Positions 35,559-48,342 of a stretch of 64,000 bases of DNA are shown piece after piece. A program made the translations under genes and the position numbers. The notes beneath the pieces are model-generated. The model ran no database searches, was not told the DNA's origin, and worked only from the letters and a program-made list of their open reading frames with translations. Origin of the DNA: Reticulascus tulasneorum (taxonomy: Eukaryota; Ascomycota; Sordariomycetes; Glomerellales; Reticulascaceae); NCBI GenBank assembly GCA_001557505.1, contig LSAX01000004.1:2542001-2606000 (forward strand), in the 5' to 3' direction. Every line of letters begins with the position of its first letter. The first letter of the stretch is position 1.

Positions 35559-38500
35559 TCAAGATCCCTTCGAGGGGACCTAAGACAGATTGGTTTCAGT
35601 CAGACGGGGCAGCTGCTCTACAGCCAATGTCGTGGAAGTATCGAGCTAGAGTTTGTATGAGCACATGGAAGGTGAAGAAAGCAGAAGAAGGGATAGCCAA
35701 AAAAAAATTGGCCAAGGGGGTTGGAGGGCAGAATATGATATTGGATCGAGCAGGCTGGATGGGGGGGGCTTTCATATGTACGATGGGGCATGGGTCATTG
35801 TGTAAATGGGTGCAGGGCCATGCACAATCAGGAACATCCCACCTCCTGGTACGGGGACCACAGTGCAGTTTTTGGAAAGGACACGGAGGGGCAGGGATGG
35901 TGCTAAGGAGCTAAACTTACAGCTAGAGCAGCCGAGTGACCAGCAGCACCTCGACACGACGCTTGATAATTGGCAGACGCAGGTTGAGGGCGCCTCAAGG
36001 CTTGGCTGGCCAGAAGGGTCTTGGGGTGGTGACGGATGGGCCTGAAAGGTCTTGTTTCATGTAGAAGCCAGTGAATTCTTTTGCAGCAGGCAGACCAACA
36101 CGACAAATCAGTGGTGCGAGAACGAAGGTATCGACAGACACAATGGAGGGATGCACAGGAATGAGATGGGCAGAATGAGTCTGGAGGGATCCTTAGCAAA
36201 ATGGCCTAGACAGTGGAGGGAATTATTGAACAGCTCGTCATGAACTTGGTTTCGATGGGCCAACCCGGCGAACTTATTATTTCCTGCCTTCTTCTTTTCA
36301 TAGCCACTATTTTTTTTTATGCCAAAAAACTGCCTACCCCATAGCAGCTCCTCGTCATGAGCCTCGCCCAACTCCATTTTCCTGAATCCTGCCCGGCCCC
36401 ATCGCCATCCCCGACCCGACCGGGGGGCTGGTCAGTGCCCCCCTTCAAGCATCGACATGCTCCACATCGCAAAGTTGCGAGCAGCGGACGATTGACAGGG
36501 AATAGAAGAGAGGCAGGGATTGGGGTCCCACGACCTTGTCCAGGGGCTGTCAAGCTGGACTGGGGGGTACCGGGGGGGGAATGGGTGACGGCTAGCACAG
36601 GGGCAAGTGTGGGAATGTTCATCAGGTGAGGAGGGGAGGAGGGTTAGTTGGATCTGCATGATTGGAGGCGTTTAAGCAGTATCGCGGGCATGATTGGCCT
36701 GGTTGGCCTTTGACTTGTTCACTGTTAGGGGCCGCCTCGAACCGCCCGCTGTCGGACGACCAGAAGTGGTGGACGGAGCCTAACAGTTCGGTTGGCTGCT
36801 CGGCATGAAAGTCGACCATTTGCGTTCTCATGCGAAGGAACGGATATGCCTCTTCCTATCACTGGAATCCCAGGGAGGAAGGGAGCAAAGCATAGCATTC
36901 CAAACTATCACCAGAGCTACCGTGGACTTTGACAAATGCCGCTACGTCCCCTTGTCTTTGGTACTAGCGAGGCCAATTGTCTCGTTGGCAGTGCATCTGT
37001 ACATGCTTCGTACAGACAGACAGACTAATACTGGGGGGCGGCCGGATGAAGGCTATTCTCCCGACCACCACCACCACCACCACCACAGTACGTATCACGA
37101 ACTCATGGCCCGTACTGTTGGCCCCAAAGTCCCCAACCCGCCACCCAACCGAGCCCGCAGAAGGTCGGCGGAGGTCGCTTCATGGCCAACACAGGCGATG
37201 CAATGAAGAGCGTAGAGTGCTGACAACCATGTGGTGCGTGGTATCATCGCCCATCCTCGCCCCCTCGACCCGGGAAGAGAATTAAGTCGTATAATCTGGA
37301 GAGAAACAGTGGTGGTTCGACAAACGAGATGGCTTGCAGGAGGTGTGTTGGGGTCCCAGCCAACCACGCGACCTGCCGGCCACCACCAGCGATGTCGACG
37401 TGATGGGGTCTGCAGAAAGAAAAGAGAAGAAAAAAGTATGTTCGTGTTGCCACGAGCCTAGGAGGAGGCCTTTCGTAATGGGCTTGGCCGCTCTGCCACA
37501 TAATACCTGCTTGCGGTGCAGACCACCTACATTTGCGCTGGTCAGGGCTAGCTGCTTTCTGTATGTACCAGTCTGCACCGTGCAGGACAGCGATGCAAAC
37601 AGCAGAGACGCGATGCCTTGCATTAAGCCGTCCTCGACTTCTCACTGGAGGATGGCATTTCTACGCCCTGGAGCTTTTCTGGTTGCATTCGTCGGCTGTT
37701 CATGACTGCCAGAACGCTGGCGACCCACCACACCATCTCCAAAAAAAACCCCCAACTACGAATCACATCGCCAACACGAGATGCCGACACACAAAGTGCA
37801 ACAAAGAAACAAGAAAGCGAGAAGAAAAACAAACTCTGACCGACTTTTGGTGATCGCTCGGTCCCAAACTATTGTCGAGAAAAACGTTATTTTCTTTCTG
37901 TTCTTTTTCTTCCATTATCTGTTTCCTTATCGTTGCACCCTTGGCGATAATGGTTTCTTCTGTCAAAGCCTCAAACCCCTCCCCCACTCCCCTACTCGCT
38001 TCGAGTTTCGACTTCAGCTTTGCCGAGTCGCAGCATCGAGGGGCTTGCAGCCAGTCACCGGCTTTGAAACAGCTGCCTTCCATCGTTCATCTGATGTCCT
38101 GCGACAAAACACCGACAGCCACTCACCGTCTGCGGGCATGGCCCTGGCCAACCCTATCGAAACCAAAACACTTTTGAAGTCGTAAATGCTTCACCTGCTT
38201 CCATAGTAAGGGGACCTTATACCTCCGATCCGCCCATCAAGTCCGTAGATCCGAGCCTGTTCGCTGGTGACTGGCGGCGCCCTTTGGCACACTGTACGCA
38301 CCTTGTATCAGTTCAGAGTCGGGCTTGTTTCGACATGTTTCGACAAGCCCTGAAGCTGAGTGACTTGGACGTAAGAAATCAATCGGCTTACTTCCCTCAT
38401 CCCATCTATTCTGCTTGAGATCTCGGAAACGGTATCATAGATGCCCGAGTCCCTGCGAGTCATGGCGGGCAGGGCAAGGCAAAGACAAGGCAAGGCTCCC

Positions 38501-41500
38501 CCGAAGCCGCAAGCCCGTCATCAGCATCGTGCTATTCTGAGACTTTACCCTGGGATTGGAAAGGCACTGGGAATAGAACGCTTCTGGCGCCTGGGAAAAG
38601 GGAAAAGGGTTCGTACCGGCACTACGCCGTTGGTATGTGCGTCATTGCCGAAATCCCACAGACGCGAACGGACCAGTCTCTGGCCAGAGTTGAGTTGCAG
38701 CCAGTTCGTCCAGCCACTCAGCGGTCAGCACTCAGCCTCCAGCCACACAGACACTGCACAAAACAGCCGCCGGGCTCGACTGGACTAATCCAATTGGAGT
38801 CTAGCGGCATGTCCTTACTTGTTCTAAAAATGAACCCTTCTTTTTTTGCTTCGTATCTGACCTCGTGGGTGGAAAAAGGAAAAGGTGCAGCAGTCGGATG
38901 CTCTGTTTTCCTTCTCACTAAATCGAGACATACGGGGCGGCGAGTTGACAAAGCCGTTGTTCTTCTCAGCATGTGATGTGCCCTAGCTACCTTACCCTAA
39001 CCAAGGTGGCAATGCACCCGACTAACACCATTGTCTACATCTGTGCCAAAAGTCTCATACTGTGCTGGCCGAATTAGGTAGCAAAGCCCACAGCTCGAAA
39101 TTCCAGTGGTGCCAAGGATCTGCATGATTCTCAGGTGTTCGCATCCACTCTAATTAGAAGCAGTACAGTATTCCTCGACCTTGGCCCGGTTACTTTGTAC
39201 ACGGTTTGGGCAACAGTCAAGGATCCGGAAGATCGCACGATCCACTGTATCCTCGGGAACTGGTGCTGCCAGTTTTTAGTTGAGCACACCAAGAGATCTT
39301 CTGGGATCGGATGTGAGTCTAGCTTGTGTGATCGGCACGGATCCGAAGAATCAGACACCAGAATGCCTACATGACAGACCTGAACGGAAACATGGATGCC
39401 CACCTAGACACCCTTACTCATCTGATGTTCCCAATCAGATTCTCCATCTTGCATGTTCTCCTGAACAAGGCTCCCTCTAGTTCCTCGATGCCCCTCTCGC
39501 TCAGCAAGCCCGGAATTTTGGTCCCCTCTCTATCTTACCCCTTTTTACATAGGAGCAAGCCCGCCGTATGGGGCACCAAGTTATTGCTCCCAATCTATGT
39601 TCAGCTCTTCCCCTGAGCAGGTGACTGCTCCAAGACGTGAATGGTGTTCCCGACTGGTTGCCTGCATAGATTGAAGCCTTGTGCCATGCCGAACGCGTGG
39701 CTTGGCGGAGGGCAGGCAATCATGTTCCCCCGTGGATCGCAGGATCAGGAAACAACTGCCTCTCGGTGAAGGAGACCATCCCGCACTATCTTGACGGCGC
39801 CGGAGGGGTCTGCGGCATTGGTCGGACCTACGAGGAGCTGGCCAATCGACTCGACTCGGAGGTGTGCACCACCAGGGCTCAAATGAAAGATGGTGGCCGG
39901 GTTAGTAAGTTGCGGCTGGGGGGGCGAAGCTTGTGACCGTCTCACGTAGATTAGGAGTGTGGTGCTGGAAGCCTGGCGGAACAATCGACCCCAGAGTAGT
40001 GGGTGGGAAGGATTCGGAGCTGACTCTTTAGTCGGCTGGCTGACCGTCCGCGGCGAGAAGTAAGAAGCCAAAAGATGACGAGAGTCATCGCGATCCGTTA
40101 TCAAGCTCGCCTTCTCGGAGTCGTAACGCAGCGAACGAAAGGTCTGCTGCACCCCTTCCTTATCGCCTCCAGAAAGCCTCTTTTGGTGTGGCACTAGATG
40201 TAATTCTCGAATAAAAATAAAAGAAAGAAAGCTGCCATTACCCACGTGCTTCGGAGTCTTGTTCTGCAAGTTGACATGTAAGCCGCGCAGCTACAGGCAA
40301 ACATGGAGTGTGGTGCCATGTAGCTAAACTTCTAAGCCGCCTTGGGATCTGAGCACGCCCCAATCATCCATCGTTGATACCTTCCTTCGTGCAGAAGCCT
40401 CTTGATTTGGTATGAATGAGCTAAGTGTTCACTCAGCAGCTCAGCCTAGCACAGCTCGGTTTGCCATCTCAAGTCTCCTCGTACATTCGTGGTGAGAACT
40501 GGACAAGTGGTCTCAGCAGCCACGCTCACAGTCCGCCCCCGCGCATCTGAGCGAAGATAGGAAGAAAGCAATGCTAGTTTTCGATCTTCATCCCGCCGCC
40601 TGCGCCGTTCAGAGACCGTAGTCATTCATGCGATCAAGCTCAGCAACCCGCTATCGCAGAGGTGCGGGTAGTTCATGCACCTTGCCGTTCTCAAGCCGCC
40701 AAAAGAGTGTCTGCCCACCGATATCCATTGGCCGCCGGTTCGGTCCCCCGGGCTGACATCAGAAATACCGGCCGGGGGATTGGACGATACCGTGGATCCC
40801 CATCTTCGGGCGTTCAGTGAATTTCATGCACTGTTCGGCTTGTACCCTCGCTTTCTTGTGAGTAAGGCCACCTTGCAAGTGAGAAGCTTCGAAAAAGTGA
40901 GCCACATGAAACATCCAGATCCGTGGTTTGTCCTTCTCCACGATGGCAGATATCTCAAACGTAGAAGGCGGCTTGCTACCTGGGCTTGGGATTGTGCACC
41001 TGGTACGGGATGCAGCGGACTGTCGATCTCCCAAGAATTTGGAGCTTGGCGAGCGTACGACGCAACACGTAAACTTGACGTGAATAATACAACGGTTACC
41101 AAGATGCTCACTGGACCGAATTTGTAGCAGAGTACTGGAAGTACTACTGTAGCACCCTTCCAAAGACATCGTTCCTACAATTCAAAGGATATCACCTCAT
41201 AGGTCCCATAGTCGATGTAGATCTGGTTCAAGTTGTCACGGTTGTGTATCAGGGCTTCGTTCGCCCACTTGCACCTGTATGATCTCATGTGTATGATCCA
41301 TGGGACAGATACCTGCATGCAAGTGAAGAAATCCTATCACAGTAGGCAGCCCTCACTCCCAAGACACCGACATCTCCACGGTGCCTCACGTAGAAATGAT
41401 GCTCCCCAACGGCCATCTGTTAGAGAGTGCCCATACCCTCGATGGAATCGCCCTTTCTGGCCCAGAGTCAGCGTCTAGCATCTAGAGCACTAGTATCCAG

Positions 41501-42374
41501 TCTCTCCCGTCGCATACCGAAGACACAGGCCCAATAGCAAAAGACATGCAAGCTCACCTCCCCGGAGCCAGCGGAACGGCGTACCCTCCCACCCCGCGGC
41601 GAAAGTGGGTCCCGCGACCGGGGTCGCCTGCACCATGCCAAGAAAGCACCACCGTGACATCATAGCCTACCCCATCATCACCTTTTTCTCTTTTTGTTTA
41701 TCCATCGGACCCAGACTACCATCCAGCCAACTTAAAAGCACTCTAGCCTGGCGCTGACTGACAGCTCATCAACTTCAAGTTTCAAGGCCGCAACGTCCGA
41801 AAGCAGCCAACCTGCAACGTGACGTCTTCCACTTCTGGAATTCCCCTTCCAACAGCCTCGCACTTTCTCGGATATGTGCCTCCACCTGTTCTGAGATATG
41901 CGCCCCTAGCTGTATGTGACCATGCGTCTCTCGCCAACCGGGTCTGCGTACAGGGGAGCTGCAAGATCGTGGATTCCGTGCTGCGGTAGCGTGGGATTCA
42001 TGTGTCTGGATGATATCACACAGTACAGCACACGAAGAGGCATGTATCTCTGTTCTACAAACAATGACATGGTTTTCTGGCTAGCTCGCCATGCACGTCA
42101 ATCGGGGTTCTTCCATCATAGCTCTCGTACCAATGCATCATTGGCACCATGGAAAGGTAGTGATACAGGCTTGAAACTTTTAGATTCATAAAATTTCGGC
42201 TTCGCTAAGCAGGTTGACCAACTCCCGGGGTATTGTATTGTACAAATGTAATAGCGAACCTGAGTTCGAAGAAAGGCCCTCCAGCAATCCTATCAACACC
42301 ATGAAATGATGCTCTTGCAACCGTGACTTGTCCCATCACTCAGCCTGTCCATAAGGACAAGCGAGTCTTGAGCT
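35559..42374. other. Gene-poor region of 6.8 kb
   Basis: This is the longest gap in the window. The first 1-2 kb should be promoter and leader of the Ser-rich gene (minus). The only sizeable ATG-started frame is 40675-41127 plus (150 codons, no motif), with a comparable frame on the other strand. A CCA/CAC microsatellite lies at 37065-37086. A-, T- and G-runs are frequent (for example 35761-35768, 36308-36318). No tRNA, transposon or RIP tract was seen. Confidence 0.45.
37065..37086 (+). repeat. CCA trinucleotide microsatellite
   Basis: About seven copies of CCA in tandem in non-coding sequence. In one frame they would read as poly-His, but no gene supports it. Confidence 0.9.
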
Positions 42375-44356
42375 CTAGATGTCACCCCACAACCCCTTAT
42401 CCCCTCTCCTCTTCTCGCCCGCACTACTAAGGGGACGAGCCCACCGCTCCTCGTCGAATCGCGGCGGAGGCGGTTCCAAGTCTTGGCCGGGAAGTGCCAT
42501 GAACACTCCGGTTCCGTTACCGACCATGACACTCCTCCTCGCCCCGCCCATCATCCACCCCTGGCCGACTATGTCCGCCCCAAGACCGTAGCTGCTGACA
42601 GGCCGTTGCTGCTGCTGCTGCTGTCCCCCGAGACTCATGTCGTTGGTCCGCGAAGACATCCCGCCTAGCCGTGCGGATGGCAGTCTCTTCACCGAAGACC
42701 ATGTCATCTGATCATCCCCTTTGTGGTAGACTTCGAGCGCGTGGGTTGGGATGTTGTTGGCTGCGAAAGGATTGTTCGAGCTGAACCGCTGCGCAGGGGG
42801 GACATGGGATGCGCGGGGGCGGGCAGGAGGGTAGCCACCACTGTTTGGTGGTGAGAGATACGGTCCCGAAGACATGGAGGATGAAGACGAGGGGCGGCCG
42901 TACAATCCCCCGAAGGCTGCATTAGGCGGCGGGAGGCCCTGTAGCAGGTCTTCAAAGTCCTCATCGCGTACGTAGACCGCTCGGAGGTTAGGTAAGCCGT
43001 TGGCAAAGAGAGAAGATGCAAGGTAGTTTGAGTAGCTAGAGACAATGCCAGAATAAGGACCGGCGTTCTTGTTGGCACTGATCTCGTATCGTAATGTCTG
43101 GAGAGAACGGGATGACAGAAGCGGTGCAGTGTTCGCGTTTTGAAATGGGACGTCGACAGTACTATCGATAGCTAGGGTCTTAAGTGACGTCGCCGGACCA
43201 ACAATCTCCTGCAACCTTGAAGGGTCTACACTTGTTTTCGAGAGGGTCAACACCTTTAGGGCCTTTCGCGTCTCTGGCTGGCTGAGGTAGTCCGCCATGC
43301 CGGCGCTGGTGATCCTGGGGGTCTTTGTGAGGATGAATTCGGTCAGGGGCGGGAAGGGCGGAAGCATCTCGTTGTATGCGAAGATGATATCCGAGAACGA
43401 CGATGTGTCCGTGACCTTTAGTGCGTGTAAGTTGCCCAGCGCACCGAGGACATGCCTCAGCACAGCCGGGTCCATGTTGATCTGCTTCAACTCAAGCACC
43501 TCCAAGTTGCGCCATACTGTGCCATGGGCCAACAGCTCAAGACTGCGCTCGGAGCCGCTGTAGTATGCCATCTTCCGAAGGTTGGGACATCGCGCTTGTA
43601 CCTCTAGTTTGAGGGTCGCGAAGGTAGGGTCATCGGAGTAGAGGCCGACGGGCAGATCAACGTATAGGAGGTGGGGTAGGACGGCTATTGTACGCGCCAA
43701 GTCGGCCTGACCAGATTCGCGCAGCATGTATGGTGTTTTGAAGAAGCGCACAAGCGATCCGAGCCTGGTTGGATCCTCACGCAAAGTTCGACAGAGCAGC
43801 TTCAGCCGCGCGGTGGGGGTGTCCTCTGGTACAGCATTGCGGTTCAAGAATGACCTGCGCTTGCGACGTTCGGCTAGGATGGCTTCGAGCTGGCAGTAAT
43901 GAACCGAATCGATGCGTATGCTGTGGTATCTGCAAGGCCGATTCCGTTAGGGAGGGCTGTTCCTCTCTCAGGGTGGATGGATACTTACAGTAGTCGAATG
44001 GCAGATGCCCTCCACTTTTTGGAGACCTGAGCGCAATGCGCCAAATCTCTCAGGTCGCAAAGCATGCATGCATCGTCGGGGGCACTGCTTTCGCATGTTT
44101 CGTAGCTCTCATCGAGTGTGTGCGGGCAAACATAGGCGAAGATGTGCTCCAAGATGCCCTCTGGGAGCCTCGTTAGGATTTGTGGCGAGGCCCAATTGGC
44201 GCGGGGAACGAATTTGGCTGGCCTTGAATCCTGGCCTCCTTGCGGGCCTGTGTGGGGGAATGGCTGGCCACCTGGAACATGCAGCAAGCCCTTCTTCTCT
44301 TTTTTCTTCCAGAACTTCATCTTGATTCTGGGAAGACGACCAGAGGGAAGCTTCAT
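42375..44356 (-). CDS. F-box and leucine-rich-repeat-like protein
   Basis: Two exons, 44356-43989 and 43929-42375, joined over a 59-base intron (CT/GTAAGT...GCAG/A), giving 640 residues. The N-terminus is basic. An F-box-like segment follows at about 60-125 (ILTRLPEGILEHIFAYVCP, then DLRDLAHCAQVSKKWRASAI), with a Cys-containing insertion between its helices (CESSAPDDACMLCDL). Residues 140-400 form irregular LRR units (LLYVDLPVGL, LEVLELKQINMD, LHALKVTDTSS, LKVLTLSKTSVD, LKTLAIDSTVD). The C-terminal 230 residues are low-complexity with poly-Ser and poly-Gln. Such proteins serve as substrate receptors of SCF ubiquitin ligases; the substrate is unknown. The Skp1-binding helix is only inferred by layout. 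Confidence 0.83.
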
Positions 44357-45945
44357 GCCGAAGGAAGGGAGAGGGGAGGGAAAGGAGGGCTTATTGGCGA
44401 TATGGTATTAATAGGGAAACCTCTCATAAGACCAGGTACCGATACTGCAGCGCAGCTGTGCGGCGTGCAGGCGCTGCAGGATCTCAGCTTGTGTTCCCGT
44501 TGGTTGGCCCTTGTGTGAGGCTGCTACTAGTTCGAATTTTGCTCGCTGGCGGGCGCGGCTCGTGGTATGCACCAACTGAATGAAGTAGGACGCCAACACG
44601 CCAGGACCACCTACCCTGCTAGTATTAATGAGCTGAAGGATATCATGGGAGAACAGTATTGTGTGTGTTCGTGATGGCGGTATCTTCGCACTAGTGAGCC
44701 TATTGTGTTCGCCCTCGATTAAGTATCCGGTTGTGTTGCTAGATTCTTCCGTGGCTTGCCCAGGCAGGCAAGCGATTTTCTCTCCTCATTGGCAACAGTT
44801 AAATATATACAACGTGGTCGATGAGGTGAATAGAGAAAGGCGAAAATTGTGAGGGTAGGCTGGCATGCTGAAGGTCGGTCTCTGTATCATGTGAAGCTCA
44901 GGCGCAGCGCAGAATGTCTTGCTAGGCATTACTTCTCTTTGACTCCGACTAAACATTCACATTTCGGCAGTTCGAGAGCGACGAAGAGAAAACAAATTGA
45001 AATGAACAAGGATAAAGACAGTTGAACCCTCCGATAAAGGTGCAGCTAGTGGAGTAGCTAAGTATTAAAGCGGCTTTGTTCCTGGGTTCCTTCCATGACA
45101 GCTTCTTCTCCATTAATAGCGAACAGACCATATCCATCCATCAACCAACTCCACAATCGAATGTACCTAGATGGAAGCTCCTCCAGGCGAGATCCTAGCT
45201 GTAAATGCTGTGGAGAAGAACCTCGTGCTCAAATCACAAGCGCACAAACACATGGAACCCCTAATCTCCTCAACCTACATTCCTCTCCAGGGGTCTACGG
45301 ACTCTGACCTGAGCTTCCCGTGCACTACCCTATCTACATGGGAAAACCTCAGAATATGGGTTATATATGCAACACTCCAATCGCAACCCACAAGCCCACG
45401 CCTTGAGAACAAAACATTGGCAAACACGTAGGCACGAAACTGGCCATAGCAAAGCAAATTAACAAGACATGCACGCCGTTGCCGGAAATTTCAAGGCGCC
45501 TACCTGTAGTGGATGCCAGAGCACATGGATAGACGCAAGTCCGGCGACAAACAACAGATACACTATTTACCGATTAAGTCCCCTGAACTACTACCTAGGT
45601 ACCGTAAGAAACGAATTTGAACCAATCTAATGCTCTTGTATGCAAGCCTGCCCGTCTCGTACAACTACAACATCAGCAATGCAGTCAATCTTGTCCCGTC
45701 CCGACAGCCTCCACTTTGCTTTGTTGCCTTGTCTTCACTTCCATTACTGTTCTGTGCCTTTCGCCTTGCTCGTCACCTGCAAAGGAGTGACGTCCCTGTA
45801 CCAACACCTCGCTGGACGAATCTCTGGCCGTGCCTTGCATTGTCTTGTCCCGTCAATCCTTTTTGTCTTTATGGGCGGCCGACGAATTCTATCGCTGACC
45901 GGATGGCCAAGTCGCGAGGTGGTCAACTATACCGTTGTTGGCGGA
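44357..45945. other. Intergenic, F-box promoter side and glycogen synthase 3' side
   Basis: About 1.6 kb between two minus-strand genes. A CCTAGGTACC motif is at 45594-45603. Overlapping frames at 45630-46026 plus run antisense to the end of the glycogen synthase gene and carry no motif. The part near 45,900 must hold the glycogen synthase 3' untranslated region. Confidence 0.5.
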
Positions 45946-48342
45946 TCAGTTCCCGTTCCCGTTCCCGTTCCCGTTGAGCTGAACCCCGTCGAGCGGGCTA
46001 GTTGGGCCGGACCGCTTCGTTCGTAGAGTCAAGGGGAATGGGTACTCGTCCGGATCTTCCTCCTCGCTGCATTCTCCTGTTAGTTCCTGCTTCCGAGAGT
46101 GTGGTGGCTTAACGTACGGTAGCTTCCAAGCAACATAGTCTTCCGTGCTCAGTCCCTCCCTTCCTTCCTGCAAGCTTGCGAAATCGCCAGGTGTCATCAT
46201 TCCGGTGCGGTCACGGGGAGATCCAGGAACCGAGAACGGCCGAGAGATCTTCTGTTCTACGCCGGGAATAAAGTCCTCCTCCTCCTCGCCATTGAAGGAT
46301 CCTGGGTATGCTCGTCGGAGCGCCAACTGGCGGGCTTTGACGTACTCCATGCCCATCCTCTTCCAATCTAAGAGATCACTCAGTCGCTCGGTTCGATTAC
46401 GTTGGTTGATTCGTTGACGACGGCTCTTCTGGCAGAAGTCAAACATGTGCGACGTAAGTTGGTTTACCGAATCGTCGATGCCCTTGTTTCGTCGATCGAC
46501 GATATAGATGCCATAGTCGCTTGAGTTCTCGATCAACTCCTCCATGTAACAGCCGAAGCCTGACAAGTTGGTCGTGATGCTGGGAACACCCATGACTGTG
46601 CACTCGGCTGGGGTGTAACCCCAAGGCTCGTAGTAAGAAGCAAAAATGCCCATATGCGTGCCCCTCACAAATTCGTCGTAGTCCATCGGCAGAACAGGGT
46701 TGGCTGAGTTCAAGAATTCCGGATGGAAGACAATCTTCACTCGGTCTGTGGGGTGGTTGAAGAGTTGGACCCTTCGGATCTGGTTCAGGATCGGATCCTC
46801 GGCGTCGTTCATCATGTTGTGAGTAACAATAGGTGGGAGACCGTGCCTCTTCATGGCGAACAGCCGACGTCTGATAAGCACGCGATCCTGGCTCGTAATA
46901 AGCTCCTTGTCATCGGGCATCGGGTCACCATCGTGCCACTTCAGCGACCGTTCAAAGATTCGGCGACCAATGCCCTTCTGGATGATGTCGACGGTGTCTT
47001 GCAGGGATTTGATGACTGCCTGGCCTTTCAACGCCTCAACAGTGAGCGAGGTGGTCTGGGCAGGCATGATCACAAAGGCTACTACCGTCATCTTGCTGCC
47101 CGCCGTCTTGAGGCGGTGGTTCAGGCGAGCCAGAGACTCGATGAACATGTCAACACCTTTATTCCTGAACTCGTAGCGACCGGCCGTGAAGAAGTAAAGA
47201 GTGTTTTCTGGGTCGAAGTCGTAATGGCCGTAGAAGTGGCCTCGCACAAAGTCATGAATCTTTTCCTTAGCCTGTTGATGGAGATTCTGGAACTCGTGCA
47301 TGGCCGAGAACTTGGTGACGTTCAGACCGTTTGGTAATACACCATCCGGTTTTCGCTTCAGCAAATGCTCGCTCTCGAAGGCGGTGATATGGGAGACTGT
47401 GGTGAAGACATCGCAAGAGTGTGCTGCGGCTCGTTCAATGCAGTATCTGTGGTATATTCCACGCTTCCCTGCTTCCGAGTCCACATCAAACCACTGTAGA
47501 TTGTTGTAGAAATCGACAGAGCCAGCGCAAAGATATCTTCCGAGTAGAGTTGCATGCGTAGTAAAGATTGTCGTAACGTCGATGTGCCTCTTCTTGGTCA
47601 GTGGCAATGCCACTCCCGCAAGCCACTCGTGGAAATGGGCAATGACAGCCTTGGTCTTCTCGTGACATACAAACTAAACACGTACATGGTTAGCCTTGAT
47701 CCGCAATCGGGACAGGACTCGACTCTTACCTCTCCAAGGAACCAAGCGACGAGATACCCAAAAATGATAGCATCGTTAGTCTCCTCATCGCTTGGTGGAG
47801 CAGGAATGGCCGCGACATTCCAGAGGTCGGTCTTCCACTCGTCCAAGTATCGGTAGGCAGTTTTTATGTCGATGAGTAGTACCCTCGGGGCACCCTCGAT
47901 AAGCCAGCGTCCATAGAGGATACCAATGCCTCGGTCTCTCATTGACTGAATAGTCGCAGCAAGCTCCGGGATGGTAGGTTCTAGCTCCTCGACCTCGACC
48001 GCAGCCTGTGACGGCTGATTAGCTTGGAAACGTATCAGAAGTTTGGATTTAGCAGGACTCACAGATTGGTGATTCAAAGGGCCGATGAGAGTGTAACGCT
48101 CGCCATACTCGGCTGTAGTTACGGGAGCTTTGGATTTAAGCACTGAGTAGATACCACCAACTAATGTGAACCAGGATGTCAGCAAACAACGCATAGGCAT
48201 TGATCGATTGGATTTGCATGGAAGGCTTACCGCGATGAGCAACCTCAGTTGCTATCTCGAACAGAATATGGTTCTTGACCTCACGAGGCTCGCGTGGTTC
48301 GCGAGGTTCGCGCTCGAACTCTCCTCGGTGTTCCGCGGCCAT
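45946..48342 (-). CDS. gsn: Glycogen synthase
   Basis: Four exons: 48342-48231, 48160-48063, 48005-47730, 47673-45946, giving 737 residues. It is the GT3-family UDP-glucose-dependent enzyme that elongates glycogen. The N-terminal [17 protein letters not shown] is the sugar-nucleotide loop. Glu511 and Glu519 ([15 protein letters not shown]) are the E-x7-E catalytic pair, at nearly the same numbering as yeast Gsy2. The Arg cluster ([20 protein letters not shown], about 580-599) is the glucose-6-phosphate and phosphorylation-sensing helix. The C-terminal tail contains [12 protein letters not shown], a Ser-Pro region like the known inhibitory phosphosites, and ends in an Asn-Gly repeat coded by a hexamer repeat. 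Upstream AGGGG stress elements (48436-48440, 48691-48695) suggest stress control. Confidence 0.96.
45949..45975 (+). repeat. Hexamer repeat (gttccc) at the 3' end of the glycogen synthase CDS
   Basis: Four to five tandem copies encode the terminal Asn-Gly run directly before the TGA. The unit is a multiple of three, so copy-number change would not shift the frame. Confidence 0.9.

Noticed and set aside
37065..37086. Poly-His coding possibility (vector tag)
   Set aside because: A CCA microsatellite in a non-coding gap; no vector sequence and no gene frame around it.
39745..40269. 174-codon open frame on the minus strand
   Set aside because: The first codon is TTG and no ATG gives a sensible start; composition is low in hydrophobic core and there is no motif.
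40675..41127. 150-codon ATG frame on the plus strand
   Set aside because: Not listed as a gene because the antisense strand is open over a similar length and no motif is visible; kept only as a note in the gap description.
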